Positions 1 through 9,286 are shown, counted from the stretch's first letter. The stretch: 24,133 nt of DNA from an uncultured Dialister sp. (GCA_900545785.1 URAA01000008.1:1-24133); one strand, 5' to 3'. The notes: generated by a model not told the origin, from the letters alone. Numbers and translations: made by a program.

Positions 1-1335
1 GGGGCATCCGAGAGGATGCAGCTTGATCGCTCTACCTTCCCAAAGGATCGGTTCGAAAGCTTGGATACCCAGTCTGTGAAGGGTGGGGGCACGGTTCAGC
101 AGTACCGGATGTTCTTTGATGACATCCCCCAAGACATCCCAGACTTCGGGAACCAGTTTATCTACTTTTTTACGGGCCACTTTCAAATTGCTTGCCAGTT
201 CACGCTTGATCAGTTCATGCATGATAAAGGGCTTGAACAATTCGATCGCCATTTCTTTCGGAAGACCGCATTGATACATTTTAAGTTCCGGCCCTACAAC
301 GATAACGGAACGGCCCGAATAGTCGACACGTTTTCCCAGCAGATTCTGACGGAAACGGCCCTGCTTTCCTTTAAGCATATCGGATAAAGATTTAAGCGGT
401 CTGTTTCCCGGTCCGCTTACGGCTCTGCCGCGGCGGCCGTTGTCGATAAGAGCATCGACGGCTTCTTGGAGCATACGTTTTTCATTGCGAACAATGATTT
501 CCGGCGCTCCCATTTTCATCAGTCTTTTCAGACGGTTATTTCTGTTGATGACACGACGGTACAGGTCATTCAAGTCACTTGTGGCAAAACGCCCGCCGTC
601 AAGCTGTACCATCGGGCGCAGATCCGGAGGAATGACGGGAAGAACCGTAAGAATCATCCATTCCGGCTTATTTCCCGAATGGAGGAAAGCTTCTACTTCT
701 TCCAGACGGCGGATGCTTCTGATTCTCCGCTGGTTGCTCGTACTTTCCACATCTTCTTTCAGCTGTTTTTCCAAAGCGAGGAGATCCAGCCCTTTTAAAA
801 GAGTCTGAATGGCTTCTGCCCCCATCTGTGCTTTAAAAGCGCCTGCTCCGTATTCTCTTACGGCTTCCTGATATTCCTGTTCATTTAAAAACTGTTTGTC
901 CGTAAGTTTTGTTTCGCCCTTATCAATAACGATATAAGCGGCAAAATAGAGCACTCTTTCCAGCTGGCGGGGAGATACATCGAGAATCAGCCCGATGCGG
1001 CTCGGTGTTCCTTTAAAATACCAAATATGAGAAACGGGGCAAGCCAGCTGAATATGTCCCATCCGTTCACGGCGGACTTTGGAACTGGTTACTTCAACAC
1101 CGCATTTATCGCAGACAGTGCCTTTGTAACGCATTTTTTTATACTTGCCGCATTTACATTCCCAATCTTTTGTCGGTCCGAAAATTCTTTCACAGAAAAG
1201 ACCGTCTGTTTCGGCTTTCAAAGTACGGTAATTGATTGTTTCCGGTTTTGTCACTTCGCCATGAGACCATGACAGGATCTTTTCCGGAGAAGCAATACCG
1301 ATTTTCATGGAGTCAAATTCATTTACATCTAACAA
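1..1335 (-). CDS. rpoC: DNA-directed RNA polymerase subunit beta' (5' part, cut by window edge)
   Basis: This is the largest catalytic subunit of RNA polymerase; 445 codons are visible and the gene runs off the left edge before the NADFDGD active-site motif. The N-terminal zinc finger is intact, with cysteines near residues 60, 62, 75 and 78 (motif CKCGKYKKMRYKGTVCDKCG). The window ends in the conserved LHPL segment that precedes the catalytic loop. I chose a TTG start at 1335 because it gives the conserved opening LDVNEFD and has an AAGGAG ribosome site 10 bases upstream; the next in-frame ATG is nine codons later and would cut into the conserved start. It lies 24 bases after the rpoB stop and is certainly cotranscribed with it. 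Confidence 0.96.
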   Translation of the reverse strand, partial: MLDVNEFDSMKIGIASPEKILSWSHGEVTKPETINYRTLKAETDGLFCERIFGPTKDWECKCGKYKKMRYKGTVCDKCGVEVTSSKVRRERMGHIQLACPVSHIWYFKGTPSRIGLILDVSPRQLERVLYFAAYIVIDKGETKLTDKQFLNEQEYQEAVREYGAGAFKAQMGAEAIQTLLKGLDLLALEKQLKEDVESTSNQRRIRSIRRLEEVEAFLHSGNKPEWMILTVLPVIPPDLRPMVQLDGGRFATSDLNDLYRRVINRNNRLKRLMKMGAPEIIVRNEKRMLQEAVDALIDNGRRGRAVSGPGNRPLKSLSDMLKGKQGRFRQNLLGKRVDYSGRSVIVVGPELKMYQCGLPKEMAIELFKPFIMHELIKRELASNLKVARKKVDKLVPEVWDVLGDVIKEHPVLLNRAPTLHRLGIQAFEPILWEGRAIKLHPLGCP

Positions 1336-1359
1336 TTGTTTAGTGCTCCTTTCCGGAAA

Positions 1360-4300
1360 TCAGGCGTCCGGGTCATCTGAAAAACCCATCTCTGCCTGCA
1401 TATCAGTTTCATTGAAAGAGGACTCTTCCGGTTCATCCGTATTTGCCAAGGTTTCCGCTGCATCATTGAAAGACGCCACGTCATCGATGCCCCGGGATTC
1501 CTGCTGACCGGAAATATTGGATTCCATGGAACTTCTGGAAAGGGACACCGCTTCGTCTCCTTCCATCGCTTCCTTCACGTCTTCCCTGCGGAAACGGCCG
1601 CCGCCGAATCCCTGTTCCAAATCGGATTCATCCAATTCTTTCAGTACGACTTCTTCACCGTTATCATTTAAAATTCTTACATCAAGCCCGATAGACTGGA
1701 GTTCTTTCATAAGAACCTTGAAGGATTCCGGTACGCCCGGGCTCGGAATATTTTCACCTTTGACAATCTTTTCATAAGCTTTAACGCGGCCGACGACATC
1801 GTCGGATTTTACCGTCAGGATTTCCTGAAGGGTATAGGCTGCGCCGTAAGCTTCCAGTGCCCAGACTTCCATTTCCCCGAAACGCTGGCCGCCGAATTGA
1901 GCCTTGCCGCCCAAAGGCTGCTGTGTAACGAGAGAATAGGGGCCCGTGGAGCGGGCATGAATCTTATCATCTACAAGATGATGGAGCTTCAGCATATATT
2001 TCCAGCCGATGGTAATTTGTCCGTCCAGTTTTTCGCCGGTACGGCCGTCATACAAATCGGATTTTGCATTGACCGGAAGCCCTGCAGCAGCAAGAGTTGC
2101 CGCCAAGTCTTCGTCACGGCAGCCGTCAAATACGGGAGTTGCAATATGAATTCCCGAGTCAGTCGGTTCCGGCATGCCGTACTTATCAAAATCATATCCC
2201 AGATCATGGAGTTCTTTTTCCATTTCTTTTGCCAGAACGGGATCGTTTTGAGCGGCTTTAATTTTTTCTCCCAGCATATGGCAAGCCCAGGAGAGGTGAA
2301 TTTCAAGAATCTGGCCGATATTCATTCGGGACGGAACACCGAGCGGGTTCAGCACCAAATCTACGGGACGGCCGTCCGGAGTGAACGGCATGTCTTCTAC
2401 CGGCAGAATTCTGGAGCATACGCATTTATTTCCGTGGCGGCCTGCCATTTTGTCGCCTTCACGGATTTTACGTTTTTGTGCAATATAGACACGGACAAGT
2501 TTGTTGACTCCCGGTGCCAGTTCATCTCCGTTTTCACGGGTAAATACTTTGACATCCACCACTTTGCCGAATTCTCCGTGAGGTACGCGGAGAGAAGTAT
2601 CGCGGACTTCTCTTTCCTTATCGCCGAAAATGGCACGGAGAAGCCGTTCTTCCGGAGTCAGTTCCGTTTCGCCCTTAGGCGTAACTTTGCCGACGAGAAT
2701 ATCTCCCGGGCGGACATCGGCGCCGACCATGATGATTCCGTTTTCGTCCAGATATTTCAATGCATCGTCACCGACGGAAGAAAGCTGGCGCGTAATTTCT
2801 TCTTCACCCAGTTTTGTATCACGGGAATCGCATTCATATTCTTCTATATGGATTGATGTATATAAATCATCTTTGCAGAGGCGTTCCGAGATGAGGACGG
2901 CGTCTTCGTGGTTATAGCCTTCCCAAGAAACGAAAGCGACGAGGACATTATGGCCCAGCGCCAATTCACCGCCGTCGGTAGCCATACCGTCTGCCAAAGT
3001 CTGTCCCATTTCCACCCTGTCGCCTTTGTAGACGATGGGATGCTGGTTGATGCAGGTACTCTGGTTGGAGCGCATAAATTTAATTAAATCGTATCTGTCA
3101 TATTCTCCGTTATCGGCACGGACGACGATGGTCCGTCCCGTCACCTGAGTCACCGTTCCGGAACGTTTTGCCAAGATGCAGACACCCGAGTCCTGCCCTG
3201 CCACCCATTCCATGCCGGTGCCTACCAGAGGTGCTTCCGGACGAAGGAGCGGTACAGCCTGACGCTGCATGTTGGCACCCATGAGGGCGCGGTTCGTATC
3301 ATCATGTTCCAAGAAAGGAATGAGGGAGGTACCGATGGAAACGACCTGCTTCGGAGATACGTCCATCAGATCCACTTCTTCCGGAAGAGCTTCAAGCACA
3401 TCCGCACCGCGGCGGCATGCCACATAACGGTCAACGAATTGTCCGTCTTCCGTCAGTACTTCGCTTGCCTGAGCAATGACCTTGTCTTCTTCTATATCGG
3501 CAGTTACATAACGGCATTCGTTGGTAACCCGGTGAGTTTTCGGATCCACCAAGCGGTACGGCGTTTCAATCAGGCCGTACTTGTTGACGATACCGTAATT
3601 GGAAAGGGATGAAATCAGCCCGATATTCGGACCTTCCGGTGTTTCTACGGGGCACATGCGGCCGTAGTGGGAATAATGAACATCTCGCACTTCAAAGCCT
3701 GCCCGTTCTCTGGAAAGACCCCCCGGGCCCAAAGCGGAAAGACGGCGTTTATGAGTCAGTTCCGCCAGAGGATTCGTCTGATCCATGAACTGGGATAACT
3801 GGGAACTTCCGAAAAATTCTTTGATGGCAGCTACAACGGGGCGAATATTCACCAACGCCTGCGCTGTCATTTTATCCTGATCTTGGGTCGTCATTCTTTC
3901 ACGAACCACTCTTTCCATACGGGATAAACCGATACGGAACTGGTTTTGCAAAAGTTCGCCTACAAGACGGACACGGCGGTTTCCTAAATGATCGATATCA
4001 TCTTCATGGCCGTAGCCTTGGATCATATTCAGCAGATAATCGACTGCCGCAATGATATCTGCCCGGTCAAGAGTACGGAAATTGTCTTCATGCATACCGT
4101 TTGATGCGATCACTTTGACGGGGGTCCCGTCCTCTTTCTGCGTCAGAACTTCCACCATTTCCACTTTGGTGAAAATGCCGCTCTTCCGGAGCAAATCTAT
4201 CGCTTCATCATCAATGATCGCATTTCCCTGTATGATGACTTCCCCTGTTTCCGTATCGACGATCGGTCCTTCCGTCCGATGTCCTTTCAGACGGCTTTCC

Positions 4301-5151
4301 CAAGAGAGTTTTTTATTTAATTTGTACCGTCCCACTTTCGCCAAATCATAGCGGCGGGGATCGTAGAAGAAATTACGAAGCAGTGTGGTACCGCTTTCTT
4401 CCGTGGCAGGTTCGCCGGGACGCAATTTCTTATAAATTTCAATCAGAGCTTCTTTGGTGGACTGAGTCTGGTCCTTTTTCAATGTTTCCTCAATGTGGAT
4501 ATCATTGTTGAAAAGCTCCATGATTTCTTCATTGGAAGAATAACCTAAGGCGCGAATCAGATAAGTAACCGGCATTTTTCTGTTCCGGTCGATACGGACG
4601 GAAACGATACCGTTCGCATCGGTTTCCAGTTCGATCCATGCTCCGCGGTTCGGAATCAGCTGGGCCGAATAAATTTCTTTCCCGTAAGTGTCGATTTCTT
4701 TCTTATAGTAGACACCGGGAGAACGAACCAGCTGGGAAACGATGACACGTTCGGCGCCGTTGATGATAAATGTGCCCGTATCGGTCATAATCGGGAAATC
4801 CCCCATGAATAAATCATGTTCCTTGATTTCCCCCGTTTCCTTATTGACAAGTTTCACCTTTACCTGCAACGGAGCAGAATAGGTCGCATCTCTGGACTTG
4901 CATTCGTCAATGCTGTACTTTTCTTTTTTGAAATAGTACTCTCCAAAATGCAAAGCCCACTTATGAGCGCTGTCCTCGATCGGAGAAATATCTGCAAACA
5001 CATCCCTCAGCCCTTCATCACAGAACCATTCATAAGATTTGGTCTGTAAATCGAGCAGATGGGGCATCCCCAAAACTTCCTGAGATCTGGCGTAGGTATA
5101 TCTTTTCTTTCTACCTACTTGGACAGGTCTGAACATTTTGCTGTTGGGCAT
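1360..5151 (-). CDS. rpoB: DNA-directed RNA polymerase subunit beta
   Basis: This is the second large catalytic subunit of RNA polymerase, 1263 residues from the chosen start. It carries the family landmarks: the rifampicin-pocket region (GSSQLSQFMDQTNPLAELTH, then RRLSALGPGGL), the GRMCPVETPEGPNIGL motif, the GYNHEDAVLISE motif, the KRKIREGDKMAGRHGNK motif and the C-terminal QPLGGKAQFGGQRFGEMEVW clamp segment. It ends in an acidic, serine-rich tail of about 75 residues. The start is set at ATG 5151, behind an AAGGGTGAGG ribosome-site-like stretch. A GTG four codons upstream is in frame, but that ribosome site would abut it. The gene precedes rpoC. Unlike the common rplJ-rplL-rpoB-rpoC arrangement, no ribosomal protein gene precedes it here; the next gene upstream is a rubredoxin. 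Confidence 0.97.
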   Translation of the reverse strand: MPNSKMFRPVQVGRKKRYTYARSQEVLGMPHLLDLQTKSYEWFCDEGLRDVFADISPIEDSAHKWALHFGEYYFKKEKYSIDECKSRDATYSAPLQVKVKLVNKETGEIKEHDLFMGDFPIMTDTGTFIINGAERVIVSQLVRSPGVYYKKEIDTYGKEIYSAQLIPNRGAWIELETDANGIVSVRIDRNRKMPVTYLIRALGYSSNEEIMELFNNDIHIEETLKKDQTQSTKEALIEIYKKLRPGEPATEESGTTLLRNFFYDPRRYDLAKVGRYKLNKKLSWESRLKGHRTEGPIVDTETGEVIIQGNAIIDDEAIDLLRKSGIFTKVEMVEVLTQKEDGTPVKVIASNGMHEDNFRTLDRADIIAAVDYLLNMIQGYGHEDDIDHLGNRRVRLVGELLQNQFRIGLSRMERVVRERMTTQDQDKMTAQALVNIRPVVAAIKEFFGSSQLSQFMDQTNPLAELTHKRRLSALGPGGLSRERAGFEVRDVHYSHYGRMCPVETPEGPNIGLISSLSNYGIVNKYGLIETPYRLVDPKTHRVTNECRYVTADIEEDKVIAQASEVLTEDGQFVDRYVACRRGADVLEALPEEVDLMDVSPKQVVSIGTSLIPFLEHDDTNRALMGANMQRQAVPLLRPEAPLVGTGMEWVAGQDSGVCILAKRSGTVTQVTGRTIVVRADNGEYDRYDLIKFMRSNQSTCINQHPIVYKGDRVEMGQTLADGMATDGGELALGHNVLVAFVSWEGYNHEDAVLISERLCKDDLYTSIHIEEYECDSRDTKLGEEEITRQLSSVGDDALKYLDENGIIMVGADVRPGDILVGKVTPKGETELTPEERLLRAIFGDKEREVRDTSLRVPHGEFGKVVDVKVFTRENGDELAPGVNKLVRVYIAQKRKIREGDKMAGRHGNKCVCSRILPVEDMPFTPDGRPVDLVLNPLGVPSRMNIGQILEIHLSWACHMLGEKIKAAQNDPVLAKEMEKELHDLGYDFDKYGMPEPTDSGIHIATPVFDGCRDEDLAATLAAAGLPVNAKSDLYDGRTGEKLDGQITIGWKYMLKLHHLVDDKIHARSTGPYSLVTQQPLGGKAQFGGQRFGEMEVWALEAYGAAYTLQEILTVKSDDVVGRVKAYEKIVKGENIPSPGVPESFKVLMKELQSIGLDVRILNDNGEEVVLKELDESDLEQGFGGGRFRREDVKEAMEGDEAVSLSRSSMESNISGQQESRGIDDVASFNDAAETLANTDEPEESSFNETDMQAEMGFSDDPDA

Positions 5152-5204
5152 TCCGCGCCTCACCCTTTCTTACATAATAAAATTTTCAAAACATGCACTG
5201 AACG

Positions 5205-5243
5205 AGAAAAACAAGCAAGGTTAAAAATTGAACAACCTTGCTT
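5205..5243 (-). terminator. terminator-like hairpin in the rpoB leader (possible attenuator)
   Basis: On the minus strand a perfect 10-bp stem (AAGCAAGGTT / AACCTTGCTT, plus-strand arms 5213-5222 and 5234-5243, 11-base loop) is followed by G and five T residues. It lies about 50 bases upstream of the rpoB start and downstream of two candidate promoters, so it would act on rpoBC transcripts. It could instead be a second stop for readthrough from upstream. The rubredoxin already has its own terminator 300 bases earlier, which makes attenuation the more interesting reading. Confidence 0.65.
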
Positions 5244-5284
5244 TCTACTATTCACAGTCATAAATAAAACTGTCAGAAAATATT

Positions 5285-5313
5285 ATTTTAAAATAATACA
5301 ATGATATTTTCAA
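5285..5313 (-). promoter_or_regulatory. candidate rpoB promoter (proximal)
   Basis: A sigma-70 type promoter reads TTGAAA (5308-5313), 17-base spacer, TAAAAT (5285-5290) on the minus strand. Transcription would start near 5278, about 127 bases before the rpoB ATG. The -10 box overlaps an 18-bp perfect AT-only palindrome at 5281-5298. The leader RNA would include the hairpin at 5213-5243. Confidence 0.6.
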
Positions 5314-5446
5314 CTCCTTTAAGGATTAATTTACTTATACCATTCTATAGAAAAATCCCGTTATATAAATTTTCTTTCTTGCTATAGAACTTTTCTATTT
5401 TCAATATTTCCTCTTGAATTTTTCCTCTAAATATGCTTGTCGATTT

Positions 5447-5475
5447 ATTTTATCATTTAATCTTTTGATTTGCAA
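5447..5475 (-). promoter_or_regulatory. candidate rpoB promoter (distal)
   Basis: TTGCAA (5470-5475), 17-base spacer, TAAAAT (5447-5452) on the minus strand forms a second promoter candidate for rpoBC. It would start a leader of roughly 290 bases. Its -35 box is the centre of the 20-bp palindrome at 5463-5482. A perfect TTGACA at 5494-5499 lies just upstream but has no matching -10 box at 16-18 bases. Confidence 0.45.
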
Positions 5476-5482
5476 ATCAAAA
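5463..5482. repeat. 20-bp perfect palindrome in rpoB leader (operator candidate)
   Basis: The sequence TTTTGATTTGCAAATCAAAA is perfectly self-complementary over 20 bases. It sits over the -35 box of the distal rpoB promoter candidate, a position typical of a repressor site. The binding protein is unknown. With the rest of 5164-5577 it makes up a 414-base AT-rich region between rpoB and rubredoxin; I see no gene in it. Confidence 0.5.
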
Positions 5483-5529
5483 TTATTTCGCTTTGTCAAA
5501 TTTTTTATTTCATCCGATTTTATGGCAAT

Positions 5530-5570
5530 AAAAAACGGCTCCGCATCAAAAATAACGGAACCGTTTTCTT
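5530..5570 (-). terminator. rubredoxin terminator (bidirectional in form)
   Basis: Arms AACGGCTCCG (5534-5543) and CGGAACCGTT (5556-5565) pair with one internal mismatch. The minus-strand product runs into a T-rich tract, and the plus strand also has a T-run. It lies directly after the rubredoxin stop codon. Confidence 0.85.
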
Positions 5571-5577
5571 TTTTTAC

Positions 5578-5742
5578 TCAGTCTTCATACACTTCAAATT
5601 CTTCTTCGCCGGCGCCGCAAACGGGGCATACAAAATCTTTCGGCAAATCTTCCCACTTTGTCCCCGGTGCAATTCCGTTATCGGGATCACCTAAAGCTTC
5701 ATCGTAAATCCATCCGCAAACTTTGCACACATACTTTTTCAT
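5578..5742 (-). CDS. rubredoxin
   Basis: This is a 54-residue rubredoxin, the usual length for the family. It is a small cytoplasmic one-electron carrier with a single iron held by four cysteines. Both CxxC knuckles are present: CKVCGW (C6, C9) and CPVCGA (C39, C42), together with the conserved YD, DP, GIAPGT and W segments. The start at 5742 has a strong AAGGAGGG site; the frame stays open further upstream, but that extension is not rubredoxin-like and has no such site. In anaerobes rubredoxins typically feed electrons to rubrerythrin or other oxygen- and peroxide-reducing proteins, but no partner gene is present here. It follows pyruvate carboxylase by 76 bases with only a T-less hairpin between (GGGCA / TGCCC near 5760-5773), so some cotranscription is likely. 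Confidence 0.95.
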   Translation of the reverse strand: MKKYVCKVCGWIYDEALGDPDNGIAPGTKWEDLPKDFVCPVCGAGEEEFEVYED

Positions 5743-5818
5743 TTTACCCTCCTTGTTCGGGCAGTCATGCCCCAAATAAAAATATATGTCCAACGGATTG
5801 ATATCCGCTGCCACCCCT

Positions 5819-8800
5819 TTATTCAATGATCATGAGCAGGTCGCCCGATTCGATGCGCTGCCCCTGTTTTACATGAATTTCGCTGACGATGCCGTCTGCC
5901 GGAGATGTGATGGTCGTTTCCATCTTCATCGCTTCCGTCACGATGACCGGTTCTCCTTTTTTCACATGGCTTCCTTTTTCCGCCAATACTTTGACAACCG
6001 ATCCGGAAAGGGTGGCACCGATTTCTCCTATCACGTCCTTATCGGCTTTTCTGGACGTCACCGCCGATTCTGCCACATGTTTATCGTGAACTTTGATTTC
6101 CCGGGGCATTCCGTTCAATTCAAACTGAATTCTCCGGTTTCCTTCTCCGTCGGGTTTTGTAATACCGTCCATACGTATGAGGAGCATCTTGCCTTCATCG
6201 ATATTGACACGGATTTCTTCCCCGGGCTTCATGCCGAAGAAGAAAGTGGGCGTATCGAGAATGGAGAGATCTCCGAAACGATGATATCTGTCCACATAGT
6301 CGCTGAAAACTTTCGGATAGATGCAGTAGGAGGACACATCTTCTTCCTCCAGCGGCATATGCTTTTCTTTCATTTCTTTCTTAACTTTATCGAAATCTAC
6401 GTCCTCCGGACGGGATTCCAAATGAGGTTCCTCGCCGCGAAGAATGATTTTCTGCAGTTTTTCCGGGAATCCGCCGTAAGGTGTTCCCAGTTTCCCGTCA
6501 AAGAAATCTACTACCGAGCGGGGGAAATCCAAAGTATTTCCTTTTTCATATATATCTTCTTCCGACAAGCCGTTCTGTACCATGAAGAGCGCCATATCTC
6601 CCACCACTTTGGAGGACGGCGTAACTTTGATGATATCTCCGAACATCATATTGACCTTTGCATACATACGGCAAACTTCCGGCCATCTGTCGCCGAGTCC
6701 CACGGCTGTTGCCTGCTGGCGCAGATTGGAGAACTGGCCGCCCGGCATTTCATGCTGGAAGAGCGTCGTATTCGGACTTGCCATCTTGCTGTCCACCCCT
6801 GCATAATACGGACGGACGGCCTGCCAGTAACGGTCGATGGTTTCCAACGCATCGATATCCAGTTTCGGCTGACGGGGATGATTTTGCAGCGCATAGTACA
6901 TAGCAGTCATCGAGGGCTGGCTGGTACCGTTGGATAAAGCGCCGGTAGCGACGTCAATAATATCCGCTCCCGCTTCGACCGCTTTCGCGTAACTGTACAG
7001 CGTCAGACCGCCGCCTTCATGGCTGTGAAGGTGGATAGGAAGATCCACCGCATCTTTCAAAGCGGAAACAAGAGCATATGCCGCTTCCGGTTTCAAAAGG
7101 CCTGCCATATCTTTTATGGCAATCAGGTTGGCTCCGGCTTTTTCCATTTCCTTTGCCAAATCGGTATAGTATTTCAAAGAATATTTTTGACGGTTCGGAT
7201 CCAAAATATCGCCGGTGTAGCAGAAGCAGGCTTCCGCCAATTTACCTTTTTTGCGGACTTCGTCAATAGAAACCGTCATATGGTTCATCTGGTTCAGGCA
7301 GTCGAAGATACGGAATACATCGATGCCGTTGTCGGCTGCTTTATCGATGAAATGACGGACTACATTTTCGGGATAATTCGTATATCCCACCGTATTGGCT
7401 CCGCGGGTCAGCATCTGGAATAAAATATTCGGTGCCGCCTCTCTCATCTTGCGGAGACGATCCCAAGGGCTTTCATCAAGGAAACGATAGGCAACGTCAA
7501 ATGTAGCACCGCCCCAGTTTTCAAAAGAGAAAAGCTGCGGTACATGAACGGCAGTATAGCGGATCGCTTTCATGATGTCATGGGTTCTTACTCTTGTTGC
7601 CAAAAGAGACTGATGAGCATCACGATAGGTGGTGTCCATAAACATGACTTCTTTTTGCGCCTGTACCCATTTGGCAAACTTTTCGGGCCCCAATTCATCT
7701 AAAAGCTGGCGTGTCCCATTCGGCACTTCCTCACCGTCTGCAGCCAGTACCGGAGGAGCGATGAAATCAGGTTTTTCCTGCCTTCCTGCACCGGCATAAC
7801 CGTTCACGGTGATATCGCCGATATAGTCAAGCAATTTGGTGCCCCGATCACTGATGACATTCGGATCTTCCAAAAGTTCGGGATGCTTGTCGATATAGTT
7901 GACGTCGCAAAGTCCTTCGGCAAAATCCTTCGTCCGGAGCATATTTTCAAGGAAATAAATATTTGTTTTGACTCCGCTGATACGGAATTCATTGATGCAG
8001 CGGAGCATTCTGTTTATCGTATCTTTCGCATGAAGAGCATGAGCCGTCACTTTGACCAAAAGAGAATCATAGTAAGGCGTGATGACCGCTCCCGTATAAG
8101 CCGTACCTGCATCAAGACGGATACCGGGGCCGCCGCCGGAGCGGTAGGCAATAATTTTTCCCGTATCAGGCATGAAATGATTCTGCGGATCTTCCGTAGT
8201 GATACGGCACTGGATGGAAACACCTTTGAACCAGATGTCGGGCTGCAGTCCGATGGCCACTTCTTTGCTGTCCACGGAATAGCCTTCGGCAATCAAAATC
8301 TGTGTCTTTACAATATCCACATCGGTAATCATTTCCGTTACCGTATGTTCTACTTGGATACGGGGATTGACTTCGATGAAATAAAAATGCTCTTCATCTT
8401 CATCGACCAAAAATTCCACCGTACCGGCATTCAGATAATTGACATTCTTCATCAATGTAACGGCAGCATCGCAGATCCTGTTTCGAAGTTCCTGCGGAAG
8501 CGACCAGGCGGGAGCCATTTCTATTACTTTCTGATGGCGCCGCTGGATGGAGCAGTCTCTTTCAAAAAGATGAATGATATGTCCCTGTTCATCCCCTAAA
8601 ATCTGGACTTCGATATGCTTCGGATTCATGATGCATTTTTCTACATACACTTCATCATCGCCGAAGGCCATCTTTGCTTCAGATTTTGCTCTGTGATAAG
8701 CTTCTTCCAGATCTTCCATGCGATCCACATTCCGCATACCGCGGCCGCCGCCGCCGTTGACGGCTTTGATCATGACGGGGAGGCCGTTTTTCTCTACAAA

Positions 8801-9247
8801 AGCTTCCAGCTCTGCAAAATCTTTAAGAGCTCCCTTGGTACCGGGGATCATGGGAATATTTGCTTTTTCGGCCTGAATGCGGGCATTGACCTTGTCACCG
8901 AACATGATCAGATGCTCAACTTTAGGCCCTATGAAAATAATGCCTTCTTCTTCGCAACGCTTTGCCAGCTTTGCATTTTCCGCAAGAAAACCGTATCCGG
9001 GATGAATGGCATCCACATGATGTTCCTTGCAGATACGGATGATATCTTCAATATCCAGATAGGCATCGATCGGTTTGTCCCCGTCACCTACCAGATAAGC
9101 TTCATCGGCACGGTTGCGGTGAAGAGATAAAACGTCTTCCTTGGAATAAATTGCGACTGTTCTGATTCCGAGCTCGTTACAGGCACGAAATACACGAATG
9201 GCGATTTCGCCGCGGTTCGCCACCAACACTTTATGAATCTGTCTCAT
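5819..9247 (-). CDS. pyc: pyruvate carboxylase (single-chain, biotin-dependent)
   Basis: This converts pyruvate, bicarbonate and ATP to oxaloacetate, an anaplerotic step that also feeds succinate and propionate formation in Negativicutes. At 1142 residues it has the full single-chain architecture. The biotin carboxylase comes first (VLVANRGEIAIR at 8-19, the ATP-grasp GGGGRGMR loop at 165-172, ENPRIQVEHTVTE). The carboxyltransferase domain starts around residue 535 (FMDTTYRDAHQSL, and IKDMAGLLKP with the lysine that is carbamylated in the family). The C-terminal biotin carrier domain has EAMKMET, biotinylated on Lys1108. The start has a GGAGG site 5-6 bases upstream. It has its own promoter (9303-9331), with an inverted repeat across the -10 box, so regulation at initiation is likely. 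I see no truncation or missing domain. Confidence 0.97.
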   Translation of the reverse strand: MRQIHKVLVANRGEIAIRVFRACNELGIRTVAIYSKEDVLSLHRNRADEAYLVGDGDKPIDAYLDIEDIIRICKEHHVDAIHPGYGFLAENAKLAKRCEEEGIIFIGPKVEHLIMFGDKVNARIQAEKANIPMIPGTKGALKDFAELEAFVEKNGLPVMIKAVNGGGGRGMRNVDRMEDLEEAYHRAKSEAKMAFGDDEVYVEKCIMNPKHIEVQILGDEQGHIIHLFERDCSIQRRHQKVIEMAPAWSLPQELRNRICDAAVTLMKNVNYLNAGTVEFLVDEDEEHFYFIEVNPRIQVEHTVTEMITDVDIVKTQILIAEGYSVDSKEVAIGLQPDIWFKGVSIQCRITTEDPQNHFMPDTGKIIAYRSGGGPGIRLDAGTAYTGAVITPYYDSLLVKVTAHALHAKDTINRMLRCINEFRISGVKTNIYFLENMLRTKDFAEGLCDVNYIDKHPELLEDPNVISDRGTKLLDYIGDITVNGYAGAGRQEKPDFIAPPVLAADGEEVPNGTRQLLDELGPEKFAKWVQAQKEVMFMDTTYRDAHQSLLATRVRTHDIMKAIRYTAVHVPQLFSFENWGGATFDVAYRFLDESPWDRLRKMREAAPNILFQMLTRGANTVGYTNYPENVVRHFIDKAADNGIDVFRIFDCLNQMNHMTVSIDEVRKKGKLAEACFCYTGDILDPNRQKYSLKYYTDLAKEMEKAGANLIAIKDMAGLLKPEAAYALVSALKDAVDLPIHLHSHEGGGLTLYSYAKAVEAGADIIDVATGALSNGTSQPSMTAMYYALQNHPRQPKLDIDALETIDRYWQAVRPYYAGVDSKMASPNTTLFQHEMPGGQFSNLRQQATAVGLGDRWPEVCRMYAKVNMMFGDIIKVTPSSKVVGDMALFMVQNGLSEEDIYEKGNTLDFPRSVVDFFDGKLGTPYGGFPEKLQKIILRGEEPHLESRPEDVDFDKVKKEMKEKHMPLEEEDVSSYCIYPKVFSDYVDRYHRFGDLSILDTPTFFFGMKPGEEIRVNIDEGKMLLIRMDGITKPDGEGNRRIQFELNGMPREIKVHDKHVAESAVTSRKADKDVIGEIGATLSGSVVKVLAEKGSHVKKGEPVIVTEAMKMETTITSPADGIVSEIHVKQGQRIESGDLLMIIE

Positions 9248-9286
9248 GAATCCTCCCTCATATATCAGACGGCTGTTATTTCTAAT

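Noticed and set aside
1897..2856. Long plus-strand open frame opposite rpoB
   Set aside because: It is antisense to a fully conserved rpoB, has no ribosome site and its translation shows no protein family; it reflects codon bias of rpoB.
5255..5305. Possible 17-codon leader peptide (TTG start) before the rpoB hairpin
   Set aside because: The start would lie upstream of the proximal transcription start and 12 bases from its ribosome-like site; no run of regulatory codons is visible.
5786..6937. Long plus-strand open frame opposite pyruvate carboxylase
   Set aside because: It lies antisense to the conserved carboxylase C-terminal half, with histidine/phenylalanine-rich composition typical of a shadow frame.
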